A stretch of DNA of 64,000 nt from CBDFKB01 sp965248715 (GTDB lineage: Bacteria; Pseudomonadota; Alphaproteobacteria; Rhizobiales; Rhizobiaceae): positions 68,917 through 132,916 of the forward strand of contig CBDFKB010000004.1 in the NCBI GenBank assembly GCA_965248715.1. Reading direction: 5' to 3'. The stretch's first letter is position 1, and every line of letters starts with the position of its first letter. The notes below the pieces were generated by a model. The model saw nothing but the letters and a program-made list of their open reading frames with translations. It was not told where the DNA came from and did no database searches. Positions 52,889 to 61,734 of this stretch are shown one piece after another. A program made the translations under genes and the position numbers.

Positions 52889-54307
52889 ATGGCAAAGAAT
52901 ATTCTGATCTTCTCGGATGGCACCGGGCAAGTCGGCGGGATACACCCGGATCAACGCTTGTCCAACGTGTACAAACTGTACCGCGCTATGCGACCTGGCC
53001 CGTCCTCCCCTATCAAGCCGGCTGAGCAGATTGCTTTTTACGATCCAGGTTTGGGTGCTGGTGAGACGGATGGCCTTACTTGGAAAAAAGTGCGGAACAT
53101 GCTGGCGGCCGCAGTGGGCACCGGCATTGATGACAATGTGATAGATTGCTACGAGAAGATTATCTCTTACTACGAGCCTGGCGACCGCATTTTTATTTTC
53201 GGCTTTTCCCGCGGGGCATACACGGCCCGATGCGTTGCAAACGTCATGAACTTGTGCGGAATACCGACCAAAAAGCCGGACGGTTCTCCGGTGCCACGTT
53301 ACGGTCCGGAGCTGCGGAAAATTGCTACAGACGCGGTCAAATACGTCTACAACCATGGTACTGGATATTCTCGGAGTCAGCAGCCCTACCTCGATGAGCG
53401 CGAGGAAAAAGGCCGCCGCTTCCGGGTAAAGTATGGCAGCAGTCCCACGGATGGTTCCGAAGATGTTCAGGGAAACGTTCAGCCGACATTTATCGGTGTC
53501 TTCGACACAGTTGCGGCGCTTGGAAACTTTGCGCTAACGTGGGTAGCTTACGGTGCCGTTTTGGTATTGGCTTCAGCGTTTTGGTGGTCGTGGTTCGCTT
53601 GGATCAGCTTACCGCTCGCCGGAGCAATAATATTCGCACTCTATTTTCCTGTCTCTATACTCAAATCCCAGATTAAGTATTTTTCGCCGGATGAATCAAA
53701 ACCTCTTCGGTTTTCTAATCCCAGCGATTGGCTTGCTATCTGGAGCAACGGTCACCTAGCTAGGTGGCGCAAGGAAAACTACGACAAATGGTTGGATTCA
53801 GATGTGGGCTACGCACGTCATGCATTGGCAATTGACGAACACCGTGCGGATTTTCCGAGAGTTAAATGGGCATCTGAAGAGGAAGCCAAAGAGCGTCGCG
53901 ACGAAAATCCAGTTTGGCTGAAACAGGTATGGTTTCCCGGGTGTCATAGCGACGTGGGGGGTAGCTACCCAGAGGAAGAATCTCGGCTAAGTGACATAGC
54001 ACTAGACTGGATGGTAGCCGAGTTGAAGGAATGCGTACCTGAAGTGCAGATCAGAGAGGATATCTTAGTTCGATCTCCAGACCCGCTCGCACTTCAGCAC
54101 GAAGAAACCTATCTGTTTAAACTGGGCCCGATCAGCAGAAAATGGTCGACAGGACCGAGGGAGGTGGAATCCGAATTCGCCTTACACCCATCGGTTATTG
54201 AGCGCTTGCAAGCTGATCGAGTTCAACAAGTGGGAGACTTGGAACCCTATCGACCTGCTCAACTTAGCAACCATCCAGATGCAAAGAAATATTTTGAGAA
54301 GTCGTAA
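52889..54307 (+). CDS. DUF2235 (Tle1-like) alpha/beta hydrolase
   Basis: This 472-residue protein is of the DUF2235 family, which includes type VI secretion phospholipase effectors (Tle1) and stand-alone hydrolases. NILIFSDGTGQ opens the domain; the nucleophile is S107 in GFSRGAYTAR; the acid is in GVFDTVAALG near residue 210; the catalytic His region is YARHALAIDEHRADF, and WFPGCHSDVGGSY follows. Two hydrophobic segments (about residues 218-260) interrupt the domain, suggesting membrane attachment. No VgrG, PAAR or Tle immunity gene is nearby. The next gene is a broken coiled-coil protein, so the pair may have been an effector or defence module. Confidence 0.82.
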   Translation: MAKNILIFSDGTGQVGGIHPDQRLSNVYKLYRAMRPGPSSPIKPAEQIAFYDPGLGAGETDGLTWKKVRNMLAAAVGTGIDDNVIDCYEKIISYYEPGDRIFIFGFSRGAYTARCVANVMNLCGIPTKKPDGSPVPRYGPELRKIATDAVKYVYNHGTGYSRSQQPYLDEREEKGRRFRVKYGSSPTDGSEDVQGNVQPTFIGVFDTVAALGNFALTWVAYGAVLVLASAFWWSWFAWISLPLAGAIIFALYFPVSILKSQIKYFSPDESKPLRFSNPSDWLAIWSNGHLARWRKENYDKWLDSDVGYARHALAIDEHRADFPRVKWASEEEAKERRDENPVWLKQVWFPGCHSDVGGSYPEEESRLSDIALDWMVAELKECVPEVQIREDILVRSPDPLALQHEETYLFKLGPISRKWSTGPREVESEFALHPSVIERLQADRVQQVGDLEPYRPAQLSNHPDAKKYFEKS

Positions 54308-54521
54308 TTTTACCACTGCCGATCATCTAGTATCTAGACCAAGTAGCAAGGAACAATGACACTTTCGACAGTGAGATCAAATGTAACCCGAATTCAGTCG
54401 TCGATCGCTGACTTGCGGAAGAAAGATGTTGCTGAAATAAAAAAAGAGGCCATCCTTGCGGGAAAGATTGGCAAAGCAAACGATGCGATTGGCAAGGCCA
54501 AGTCAGCATCGACCATGTCTA

Positions 54522-55370
54522 GGGTCAGGACCTATTGATTAACGGGTTTTCAGATTGCCGCAAATCAGATTCAAGTGGTCAACCGAAGGAGGTTTTCCAT
54601 GTCTGATTTGTTCTGGTTGTCGGATCGGCAGTTTGCGCTGATGCGTCCGTATTTTCCGCTCGCCCACGGTATACCGCGCAGTGATGACCGCAAGGTGATT
54701 TCCGGGATCATCCATGTGATCCGCAATGGTCTTCGCTGGCGCGATGCACCGGGCCGATTATGGCCCGCACAAAACTCTCTACAACCGCTTTGTGCGGTGG
54801 AGCCGACTGGGCGTTTTTGATCGAATATTCAGCAGTTTGGCCGCCAGAGCAGGAGAGCCTGACATCGTACAGATCGATGCCACTCATCTGAAAGCCCACC
54901 GGACTGCTTGCAGTCTGGCAAAAAAGGGGATGTTCCCCGCCACATTGGGCGAACAAAGGGCGGGCTGAACTCCAAGCTTCATGCTGTTGTCAATGGGGAA
55001 GGCAAACCCATCGTCATGGCGCTGACGGCAGGACAAGTTTCTGACCACATTGGCGCAAAGATCGTCTATCCAGCATTGCCAAACGCCAAAACACTCATCG
55101 GCGATAAGGGCTATGATAGCGACGAGTTTCGTGCCGCACTCAAGGCCAAGGGGATCGCTTCATGCATCCCACCTCGAGCGAAGCGCAAGAGCCCCGCAGC
55201 GTATTGCAAAACGGCGTACAAACAACGCCATAAGGTCGAAAATACTTTCAGCAAACTGAAGGATTGGAGACGTATCGAAACCCGCTATGACAGATGCGCC
55301 GACATCTTCTTCGCAGCAATAACAGTCGCTGCAACCGTGATCTTCTGGCTCAATTAATGAGTCCTGACCC
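54522..55370 (+). mobile_element. IS5 family (IS427-like) insertion sequence, 849 bp
   Basis: Ends GGGTCAGGACC and, inverted, GGGTCAGGACT give terminal repeats of 10 bp plus a weaker extension. The TA target duplication is at 54520-54521 and 55371-55372, within CTAG. Exact removal rejoins the reading frame of the coiled-coil gene, which proves the borders. Confidence 0.9.
54599..55357 (+). pseudogene. IS5 family transposase, frameshifted
   Basis: ATG at 54599 with AAGGAGG in front starts SDLFWLSDRQFALMRPYFPL. Three frames carry the protein. One extra base near 54755 moves it from RWRDAPGR to YGPHKTLYNRFVRWSRLG. At about 54925 an A6G4 run moves it from KAHRTACSLAKKG to GDVPRHIGRTKGGLNSKLHA. 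The second site is the kind used for programmed frameshifting in this group; the first looks like a mutation. The remainder, with DKGYDSDEF and NTFSKLKDWRRIETRYD, is intact. The protein is probably inactive. Confidence 0.85.
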
Positions 55371-55615
55371 TAGCAAGCTAAAGGATCTGGAGAAAGCTCA
55401 GACCGAACTTGCAAAAGTTGCAGGTAATAGAGCCGCTATAGCCAAAAAAATTTGGAGACAAAGAGAAGGAACTACATCGTTCTCAAGAGAGATTGAGCAA
55501 AGAGGAAACTCGTGAACGCAAAAAGGAGCATGACGCCGTCTCGAAGATGATGGCAGTGCAAGAGAAGCGGCAAAAAGCGTTAGCGCAAAAAACCCATACG
55601 TCGGTTCAGCTGTAG

Positions 55616-56065
55616 AAGTTCAGACCTGATCTGACAGTTGGCCGTTTCGTGGCGATGATCTGTTGGGTCAGATTTGGTTTACAAACTTTTCCTTCCAGAT
55701 TTCTTGTCCCTTCCGCTGCCCGGCAGGCAAGCGAAGCGCCGCCGAGAAGGGATCATAGTTTCAAGAGGTGTTCTTCCGCAACACATTTTGCCCTGATGGG
55801 TGCGTTTAGTGTTGTAGTGATGCATCCAGTTATCCAGATCAGCGTGTAGCTGCTCGATGCTTTCATACAGATTTTTTCGGAACGTGATCTGATAAAACTC
55901 CTGCAGGATCGTCTTGTGGAATCGCTCGCATATGCCATTGGTTTGCGGATGCTTCACCTTGGTCTTGGTGTGGTCGATATCATTTATGGCCAGGAACAGT
56001 TGGTAGTCGTGCTTGTCGGGCCTACCGCAAAATTCGGTGCCGCGATCGGTCATGATGCGCAGCAC
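55616..56065 (-). pseudogene. IS481-like transposase, C-terminal fragment
   Basis: The fragment reads LRIMTDRGTEFCGRPDKHDY, KVKHPQTNGICERFHKTILQ and HHYNTKRTHQGKMCCGRTP. These are the second Asp and the Glu of an rve/DDE catalytic core as in IS481-type transposases. The N-terminal half with the helix-turn-helix and the first Asp is missing. The C-terminus PSRRRFACLPGSG is encoded by a hairpin micro-element. The left IS end (GTAGAAGTTCAGACC) abuts the broken coiled-coil gene. Confidence 0.75.
55711..55751 (-). repeat. hairpin micro-element, copy 1 (in IS481 remnant)
   Basis: On the minus strand: CCCTTCTCG, then GCGGCGCTTCGCTTGCC, then TGCCGGGCAGCGGA. The same sequence, with three or four changes, is inside the transposase at 56896. 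Translated here as RRRFACLPG. Confidence 0.75.
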
Positions 56066-56069
56066 CGGA

Positions 56070-56259
56070 AGATCATGTTCTTCATGAAACGGTGAACCCA
56101 GTCATACGGGACCTGCCGATCCGTGCCGCCTCTGACCGGTTCATACCGTCATAAACGGCTGCAACCGACAATAAGCGACGGCTTTGTTTGGCATCCCTAC
56201 ACCGCTTAGCAAGCAAGCGAAGATACCGCGCATCAAAATCAACTCGAAGTTCAACAGTT
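56070..56259 (-). pseudogene. IS630-like transposase, N-terminal fragment
   Basis: Read inward from 56259, the frame gives ELRVDFDARYLRLLAKRC and RRLLSVAAVYDGMNRSEAAR, then (after a shift) TDRQVPYDWVHRFM. This is the helix-turn-helix of IS630 family transposases (typical AVYDGMSRxxAAxIGGMDRQTLRDWVHRF). The rest is absent and the sequence runs into the IS481 remnant. Frameshifted and non-functional. Confidence 0.65.
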
Positions 56260-56895
56260 GGACACCTCGAATTACCTCCCCATTTTGTCTGATCTGTGAT
56301 TCACTCGCGTTGTTGAATCGCGGGAGGTTTTGTGATGGCGGGTCAGGTGGGTTTTTGGGATGTTGATGAGCGTTATGAGCGGCTGAGCAAGGCCGGTGAT
56401 CCTCTTGAGAAGCTTGAGCGGATCGTGCCCTGGCGGGTTTTCCGCATGCCGCTTGCGAAAGCGTTGAAGCGCTTTGATGGTTCGAAAGGTGGCCGGCCGG
56501 CCTATGACACCATTTTGATGTTCAAAATTCTGGTGCTGCAGGCGCTGTACAATCTCGGCGATGATCAGACAGAATTTGTTATCAATGACCGCCTCTCGTT
56601 TATTCGCTTCCTGGGCCTGTCGATCGGCGATGATGTGCCGGATGCCAAGACGATCTGGTTATTTCGTGAGCATCTGACCCAGGCGCGTGCGATGGACAAT
56701 CTGTTTGCCCGGTTCGACAAGCATCTGGCCAGGTCCGGATACCTCGCCATGGGCGGGCAGATCGTTGACGCCACGATTGTTGCCGCGCCCAAGCAGCGCA
56801 ATAGTGACGGCGAGAAGGCCGACATCAAGGAAGGCAAGGTTCCCGGGGCCTGGAAGGACAATCCCGCCAAGCTGGCCCAGAAAGACACGGACGCT

Positions 56896-56934
56896 CCCTT
56901 ACGGCGGCGCTTCGCTTGCCTGCCGGGCAATGGA
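56896..56934 (+). repeat. hairpin micro-element, copy 2 (in frame in IS5 transposase)
   Basis: Sequence CCCTTACGG, then CGGCGCTTCGCTTGCC, then TGCCGGGCAATGGA; 39 nt, in frame. The host protein would read KDTDA-RWTVKYSKAK in typical relatives, so this stretch is an addition. Confidence 0.75.
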
Positions 56935-57354
56935 TGGACGGTCAAGTATTCCAAGGCCAAACAAAAGCCTGATGGAACCAAACACGCGATCGACATTGCC
57001 ATTCCGGCCTTTGGCTACAAGAACCATATATCGATTGACCGGGAACACGGGCTGATCCGCACGTGGAAAGCTACCCATGCATCGCGCTATGACGGGGCGC
57101 AATTGTCGGATCTGGTCAGCCGTGACAACACCGGTTCTACCGTGTGGGCCGATACAGCCTATCGCTCCAAAAAGAACGAGACCTGGCTGACCAAAAACGG
57201 ATTTGTATCAAACATCCATACCAAGAAACCGAAGGGCAAGCCGATGTCTGAACGTGCCTCAAAGGCTAACGCAAAACGCTCCAAAGTCCGCGCCTTCGTC
57301 GAGCATCCCTTCGCTAAACTGAAAGGCCCGATGGCTTTGTTCATTCGCACCATT

Positions 57355-57392
57355 CACTGCCCGGCAGTGGTTTGCTAGCAAACCACGAGAGG
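57355..57392 (-). repeat. hairpin micro-element, copy 3 (stop-creating)
   Basis: On the minus strand: CCCTCTCG, then the perfect hairpin TGGTTTGCTAGCAAACCA, then CTGCCGGGCAGTG. Flanks agree with copies 1 and 2 but the stem is a different sequence. The CTAG in its loop gives the premature TAG of the transposase. Confidence 0.7.
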
Positions 57393-57632
57393 GGCATCGC
57401 CCGCGCCACCACCAAAATCGGCATGGCCAATCTCGTCTACAATTTCCAGCGCCTCGCGTGGCGCAACGGGAAAACTGCGCCCGCATAGAGCCAAACTCGG
57501 GCAATTGAGCTGCCGGAACAAACAATCCGGCGCTCAAATGACCAAGAAATACACGTCAATCCAGAGAATCTCGCCCCGTCACACTCGCAAAGCACACAAT
57601 CGCTCTCAAATCACCGGAAATTAGAGGTGTCC

Positions 57633-58286
57633 AGCTTGGTGCTCTTGCCGGTGCTATCCTTCCCATTCCCTGTGTTCATATGGCCGAACTCGACAATGGG
57701 AGAAAAGTTATAGCTGTCTTCCTTTGTGTCTCCACGGATGGTGAAATTCGTCTTCTGAAGGGTGGTAAGAGCCTCAATGATTTGGGAGTGGTTGTAGGAA
57801 CCGTGCGCGGTTCCGTGACGTTTTTTGAGCTCTTGACGAATTTCATAAAGACTGGTGATAACCGTGTAGCTATCTGTCTTGCGATTATTCCCGTCTGGAC
57901 CGTCGTAAAAATACCCCTGCTCTATTGCGAGCTTGAAGATGATGAATTCGATGATTTCCTCACGCACTCCGGGGAAAATGGCTCGGTATTTCCCTTTCTG
58001 CTTGAGTGTCGCAGGTGCTATTTCTAGCGTGTAGGATTTTTCCTTGTATTCATAAATTTTTTCAATCGGAAGCGCCGTTCCATCGGCGTTCCGCTGAATG
58101 CTTCCAAAGCTCCCATCAGGCTTGATATATCGCGCCTTATCACCCCCCACGAGAAAGCGCGGGATAGCTTCATAAAACTCAAAAGCATTTGTGTAAGGAA
58201 CGTCTGTGAGGCGGAATAGTTCGAGTTGAAAGGGCTGATTTCCAAGCTCCCCTGCCCCGCCCTCTACGATGTTCTGTGGGTCTTTA
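57633..58286 (-). pseudogene. plasmid replication-initiator-like gene, cut at both ends by IS
   Basis: The preserved part encodes KDPQNIVEGGAGELGNQP, FQLELFRLTDVPYTNAFEFY, LPIEKIYEYKEKSYTLEI, SDSYTVITSLYEI-like sequence and SYNHSQIIEALTTLQKTNFT. The N-terminal IVEGGAGEL and the winged-helix-like centre resemble replication proteins of alphaproteobacterial and rickettsial plasmids as I recall, with moderate certainty. Removing the IS at 58287-59134 plus one TA restores an ATG at 59141 with AAGGAG in front, directly joined to PKDPQNIVEGG. The C-terminus is lost at 57632. AT-rich DNA upstream of the restored start could be its origin region; no iterons seen. Confidence 0.5.
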
Positions 58287-59134
58287 GGGTCCAAACTCAA
58301 TCATTTTGTTGAATTTCTGTAGCAAATCAGATTCAGATTGAACGATCAAAGGATTGGAGACCTGGATGGCTCATTTGTTTTGGCTTTCTGACGCCCAATG
58401 GGCGGTGATTGAACCCCATTTACCCATGAACCAGCCCGGAGCACGTCGGGTGGATGACCGCCGGGTGATCTCGGGCATTATTCATGTGCTCAAAACAGGA
58501 TGCCGATGGTGTGACTGCCCTGGCGAATACGGCCCTTCGACAACGATCTACAACCGCTTCAACCGCTGGTCCCGCCGTCGGTTCTGGGTCGATCTGGTGG
58601 AGGCATTGGCTACCTCAGGTGCGGTGACGAAGAGCACGTCCATCGACTCAACCTATATCAAGGCGCATCGTTCGGCACATGGCGGTAAAGGGGGGCGAAA
58701 ATCCAGGCCATTGGCCCCTCGCGCGGTGGCCAAACCACCAAAATCCATGCCCTCACAGACGTCATAGGCCGCCCCTTTGCCTTCATGCTCACAGCAGGCA
58801 ATGTATCGGACACCAAAGCCGCACCCACTTTGCTGACAGGTTTGAGGGGCGCACGATATGTTCTGGGCGACAAGGGATACGATGCGAATGCGCTTCGAAA
58901 AGCTTTGCGCAATGCGGCCATGGTTCCTGTGATCCCCGGCCGCTGCAATCGAAAACGCAAAATCATCTACGACAAAGCCCGCTACAAAGAACGCCACCTC
59001 ATCGAAAATGCATTCTGCCGTCTCAAGGACTTTCGAAGAGTGGCAACCCGCTACGACAAACTCGCAAGAAACTTCCTGTCCGCCGTAGCGCTGGCAACAC
59101 TCGTCGCCTTCTGGTTATGATTGAGTCTGGACCC
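58287..59134 (+). mobile_element. IS5 family (IS427-like) insertion sequence, 848 bp
   Basis: Ends GGGTCCAAACTCAATCAT and, inverted, GGGTCCAGACTCAATCAT, one mismatch in 18. The TA target duplication is at 58285-58286 and 59135-59136. It is a different element from the one at 54522 but the same group and size. Confidence 0.92.
58366..59120 (+). CDS. IS5 family transposase, two frames with programmed-type slippage site
   Basis: The first frame starts MAHLFWLSDAQWAVIEPHLPM and runs through GECRWCDCPGEYGP-type sequence to HRSAHGGKGG. At about 58690 an AAAGGGGGG run lets the ribosome move to the second frame, which continues AIGPSRGGQTTKIHALTDV, DKGYDANALRKAL and ENAFCRLKDFRRVATRYD. This orfA/orfB arrangement is normal for the group. 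The catalytic Asp-Asp-Glu positions look intact, so the element may be active. It disrupts the start of the replication-like gene. Confidence 0.85.
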
Positions 59135-59136
59135 TA

Positions 59137-59602
59137 GGCATTGGTCTTTCTCCTTAGTTACTGGCGTTGGATTAACACCATAAGATTTAACTAGGATAAA
59201 AAGTAAATAAATTCAAGTACATTTTATTTTTAATTTGATATTTACTTGCAAAATGGCAATAGATATACTATTGTTATATTTGATACAACTTATGGCTAGG
59301 TATATATTAACTGATGCACCCGTAATGTACGGTGTCCATCAACCCAGGTCGTCGCGCTTACAACGTGGCGACCTTTTTCTTTAGGGCAGTTGATTTGATT
59401 TTGGGTGAGAAACAGAAAACCGTCACTCGGAATAGATTCCAAGTTAGTGATGTTGGTTTCTGTCATCCGCGACTCGCGGGTTTGGGCTCTTTGTCCATGT
59501 CAACCAGATTTTGGCCTGGCTAACAAATCCTGTATAAAGGATTTTCCACGAAAAATCCAGTTTGGTATTTTCAATACGTACCATCAGAATATACGCGCTA
59601 TT
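59137..59602. other. AT-rich non-coding region, possible old origin/promoter
   Basis: About 59150-59310 is strongly AT-rich (for example TTTATTTTTAATTTGATATT). It lies directly upstream of the restored start of the replication-like gene and could hold its promoter or origin. A GGTCG..CGACC hairpin followed by CTTTTTC at 59348-59385 may be a terminator. The rest has only short frames without a family match. Confidence 0.4.
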
Positions 59603-59635
59603 ATTAGTAACATAAAATAGGTTATGTTACTAATA
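59602..59635. other. dif-like Xer recombination site
   Basis: Two 14-bp perfectly inverted arms, TATTAGTAACATAA and TTATGTTACTAATA, flank a 6-bp centre AATAGG. Arm-6-arm spacing and the inner TTATGTTA / CATAA boxes match the dif consensus for XerC/XerD binding. It lies 17 bp before a Xer-type recombinase gene. The centre is not palindromic, as needed for directional recombination. Confidence 0.7.
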
Positions 59636-59652
59636 TGTGCTAGGATTATCGT

Positions 59653-60606
59653 ATGAAAATTGCACCTAAAAAAACAGCCGAATTGGCAGCGGTTTCTGAA
59701 TTTGAATTGTTGGCCGAGGTTCCAGCCGAGCAAGTTTGGTTAGCCAATTTTAATTCTGATAACACCCGCGCCACTTACAAACGTGCAGTGCGGGAGTTCA
59801 TTCAGACGCTTGGACTTAAAAGTGCCGATGAACTGTATGGTGCCAAACACTCACATATCATTGCCTGGCGGCAGCAGATGAAAAAGGCCGGGTGCTCTCG
59901 CGCAACAATCAGTATGCGTCTGGCGGCTCTCTCTTCCCTTTACAAGTTCCTGGCTGACAAAAACCTTTGCCCGATCAATCCGGTTTCCGGGGTGAAGCGG
60001 CCAAAGACAACCAGTTCTGGTTTGGGCAGTGGTAAAACACCGGCGCTGACAAAAGAGCAAGTGCGCGTGATGCTTGATACTCCCCCGTCTGACACACTCC
60101 AGGGGTTACGTGACCGCGCTATCCTACATGTCTATTTTTATACTGGCGGGCGTGTGTCGGAGCCTGGGCGGCTTCGAGTTCGAGATTTACGGCTTGATCG
60201 TGATTATTGGGTTTTGGAAATGACCACCAAGGGCGACAAGACGAACACCATTGCCATTCACAACGAATGCAAAGCGGCGATACAAAAATATCTTGATGCA
60301 GCGGGGCATGGTGCGGATCGCAACGGGCTGTTGTTTCGGCATGTGAAGAACACTCGCAACAAAAAGCCGATCAGTCGTACACAGCTCTATCGATTGTTTG
60401 GTAAGTACGCCCGTCTTGCGTCATTACCTGCCGGCATCACCCCACACTCGGCCAGAGCAACGTTTATAACACTCGCCTACGAAGCCGGTTGGTCTGGCGA
60501 AGCAATCCAGCGAACCGTGAATCATTCATCAATCACCACGACCGAGGGGTATAACCACACAGTGAAAAGCCACAGGAAATCAGCGAGTTTTGCGGTGAAT
60601 TACTAG
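59653..60606 (+). CDS. Xer-type tyrosine recombinase
   Basis: This 317-residue integrase has the N-terminal SAM-like core-binding domain (NTRATYKRAVREFIQTLGL, residues 37-55) and the catalytic domain. Catalytic residues are R167 (TGGRVSE), K193 or K196 (TTKGDK), H265 and R268 (HSARATF), H291 (NHSSITT) and Y300 (TEGYNH). Length and layout are those of XerC/XerD rather than phage integrases with an arm-binding domain. The dif-like site 17 bp upstream is its likely substrate. No excisionase is seen. It is followed by a toxin-antitoxin pair. Confidence 0.9.
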   Translation: MKIAPKKTAELAAVSEFELLAEVPAEQVWLANFNSDNTRATYKRAVREFIQTLGLKSADELYGAKHSHIIAWRQQMKKAGCSRATISMRLAALSSLYKFLADKNLCPINPVSGVKRPKTTSSGLGSGKTPALTKEQVRVMLDTPPSDTLQGLRDRAILHVYFYTGGRVSEPGRLRVRDLRLDRDYWVLEMTTKGDKTNTIAIHNECKAAIQKYLDAAGHGADRNGLLFRHVKNTRNKKPISRTQLYRLFGKYARLASLPAGITPHSARATFITLAYEAGWSGEAIQRTVNHSSITTTEGYNHTVKSHRKSASFAVNY

Positions 60607-60689
60607 CCTGGTATTTGCTGGGCGATTGCGTCTTCTGTCACTTGTGTTACACTATACGACATATGAAACAAAAAGAAGATGCAGGAATT

Positions 60690-60956
60690 ATGGGTAACAC
60701 AGCCACTTTAACAATTCGCGTCGATCAAGACATTAAGGATCGCTTAGAAAGCGTTGCGAAACACCAGAATCGAAGCAAGGCGTTTGTAACGAACGAGGCC
60801 ATAAAGGAATACCTCGCTGTGCAGGAGTGGCAGGAGCAGCGTATTCGAGATGCCATTCAATCGGCTGATCGGGGTGAAGGTGTTCCCCACAATAAGGTGC
60901 TGTCCTGGGTGCAATCTTGGGGCACCGATAACGAGCTCCCAATACCCCAAGCATGA
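60690..60956 (+). CDS. ribbon-helix-helix antitoxin (ParD/CopG-like)
   Basis: This 88-residue protein has an RHH domain: TATLTIRVDQDIKDRLESVA forms the strand and first helix, then KHQNRSKAFVTNEAIKEYL the second. The C-terminal half (residues 55-88) would wrap the toxin. The start at 60690 follows GCAGGA; an ATG nine codons earlier is possible. A partial palindrome GTGTTACAC at 60642 may be its operator. It overlaps the toxin gene by four bases. Confidence 0.85.
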   Translation: MGNTATLTIRVDQDIKDRLESVAKHQNRSKAFVTNEAIKEYLAVQEWQEQRIRDAIQSADRGEGVPHNKVLSWVQSWGTDNELPIPQA

Positions 60957-61240
60957 AGCTCGTATGGCAACCACAGGCACTTGAAGACCTCAAAAGCATT
61001 CAACACTATATCAGTGCCGATAACCCCGCAGCAGCTAACCGCATTGTGGTGACTGTTGTATCCATGGTGCATGACCAACTCACACAATTTCCTGATAGCG
61101 GTCGCGTTGGCCGTATCGAGGGAACGCGAGAACTGGTTGTGCCAAAGACGCCCTTCATTGTTCCCTATCGGGTTGCTGGAGAAACCATCGATATTCTTGC
61201 GGTACACCACGCATCGCAGCGTTGGCCGGAGGCATTGTAA
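60953..61240 (+). CDS. ParE/RelE-family toxin
   Basis: This 95-residue protein opens KLVWQPQALEDLKSIQHYIS, the common ParE/RelE N-terminus, and ends FIVPYRVAGETIDILAVHHASQRWP, typical of ParE-like toxins (VxILxVxHxxQxWP). It is a probable gyrase inhibitor or mRNA interferase; sequence does not decide. Coupled to its antitoxin by an ATGA overlap. With the recombinase it could stabilise the mobile element. Confidence 0.88.
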   Translation: MKLVWQPQALEDLKSIQHYISADNPAAANRIVVTVVSMVHDQLTQFPDSGRVGRIEGTRELVVPKTPFIVPYRVAGETIDILAVHHASQRWPEAL

Positions 61241-61363
61241 AAATTACAGGCAAGCAAGAAACGACCGATTTTCTGAATTTCAGAAAATCTAATGAGCTCT
61301 CTCGTACTGCTCGCTACTGGTAGTCCGCACAATTCTCTCACGAGATCGACGAGAGACCCCTAT

Positions 61364-61396
61364 AAAACTAGCTTCGGGAACCCCGAAGCTAGTTTT
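61364..61396. terminator. strong hairpin terminator after the toxin gene
   Basis: A 15-bp perfect stem AAAACTAGCTTCGGG / CCCGAAGCTAGTTTT with a 3-nt loop, followed by T on one side and preceded by A on the other. It could act in both directions. Located 124 bp after the toxin stop. Confidence 0.85.
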
Positions 61397-61427
61397 TGCA
61401 TCTCAAGGAGACGCAAAATAACCCGCG

Positions 61428-61474
61428 CAGGGGGTTGTTGAAGGGTTGTTTCTAAGAACAACCCCCTGGTTTTT
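61428..61474 (+). terminator. second hairpin with T-tract
   Basis: Arms CAGGGGGTTGTT and AACAACCCCCTG are separated by 17 nt and followed by GGTTTTT. Plausible intrinsic terminator. The remaining 61241-61570 holds no gene; frames there are short. Confidence 0.6.
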
Positions 61475-61734
61475 CAGCAAAACGCTAAAAATAAAGACTA
61501 ATTCCCCCCACCTGTTGCCGCCTCTCACGAGGCGACCGCCCACCTTCTCCCTATTTTATTGCACCTACTGTGTCAATGAGCGTTTAAAACTGACCCCTGT
61601 TTGGCATTTAAAACTGACCCGCCCTATGGGTGTCAAAACGGGATATTAATAGCCAATGATGTTGCGGAGGGTTGTCCATAGGTCCCGCTTCGCGAAGTGG
61701 CCCCATAGCAGGCGTAGCGGAGCGGGGGCTGTGG

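Larger units (their letters stand above)
54356..55615 (+). pseudogene. coiled-coil protein gene broken by IS5 and a frameshift
   Basis: The first part reads TLSTVRSNVTRIQSSIADL to SASTMS at 54519, where an IS5-group element sits. Removing the element and one TA restores SSKLKDLEKAQTELAKV and onward. A run of seven A at about 55445 then shifts the frame; the next frame gives FGDKEKELHRSQERLSKEE to HTSVQL and a stop. The repaired protein has about 135 residues, nearly all heptad-like coiled coil. Similar N-terminal coiled coils precede TIR domains in bacterial proteins as I recall; here any C-terminal domain is lost at the border with the IS481 remnant. It lies 49 bp after the DUF2235 gene. Confidence 0.7.
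56335..57488 (+). pseudogene. IS5 family transposase with two micro-element insertions
   Basis: The protein reads AGQVGFWDVDERYERLSKAG, the DDE domain with GGQIVDATIVAAPKQRN, IPAFGYKNHISIDREHGLI and ADTAYRSKKNE. It is interrupted twice. After KDTDA, 39 bp encoding PLRRRFACLPGNG are inserted without breaking the frame. After FIRTI, about 38 bp containing CTAG introduce a stop and shift the frame; the expected end GIARATTKIGMANLVYNFQR follows in another frame up to 57488. The element is otherwise well preserved, so the insertions are recent compared with its decay. Confidence 0.82.
56260..57632 (+). mobile_element. IS5-like insertion sequence, about 1.37 kb
   Basis: Ends GGACACCTCGAATTACC and, inverted, GGACACCTCTAATTTCC give 17-bp terminal repeats with two mismatches. 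A clear target duplication was not found. The left end cuts the IS630 remnant and the right end cuts the replication-protein-like gene, whose last codons are read from the IS end. Confidence 0.85.

Noticed and set aside
57611..58300. 229-residue minus-strand frame as an intact gene
   Set aside because: Its first codons and its last six are read from the terminal repeats of two insertion sequences. The true gene is interrupted on both sides.
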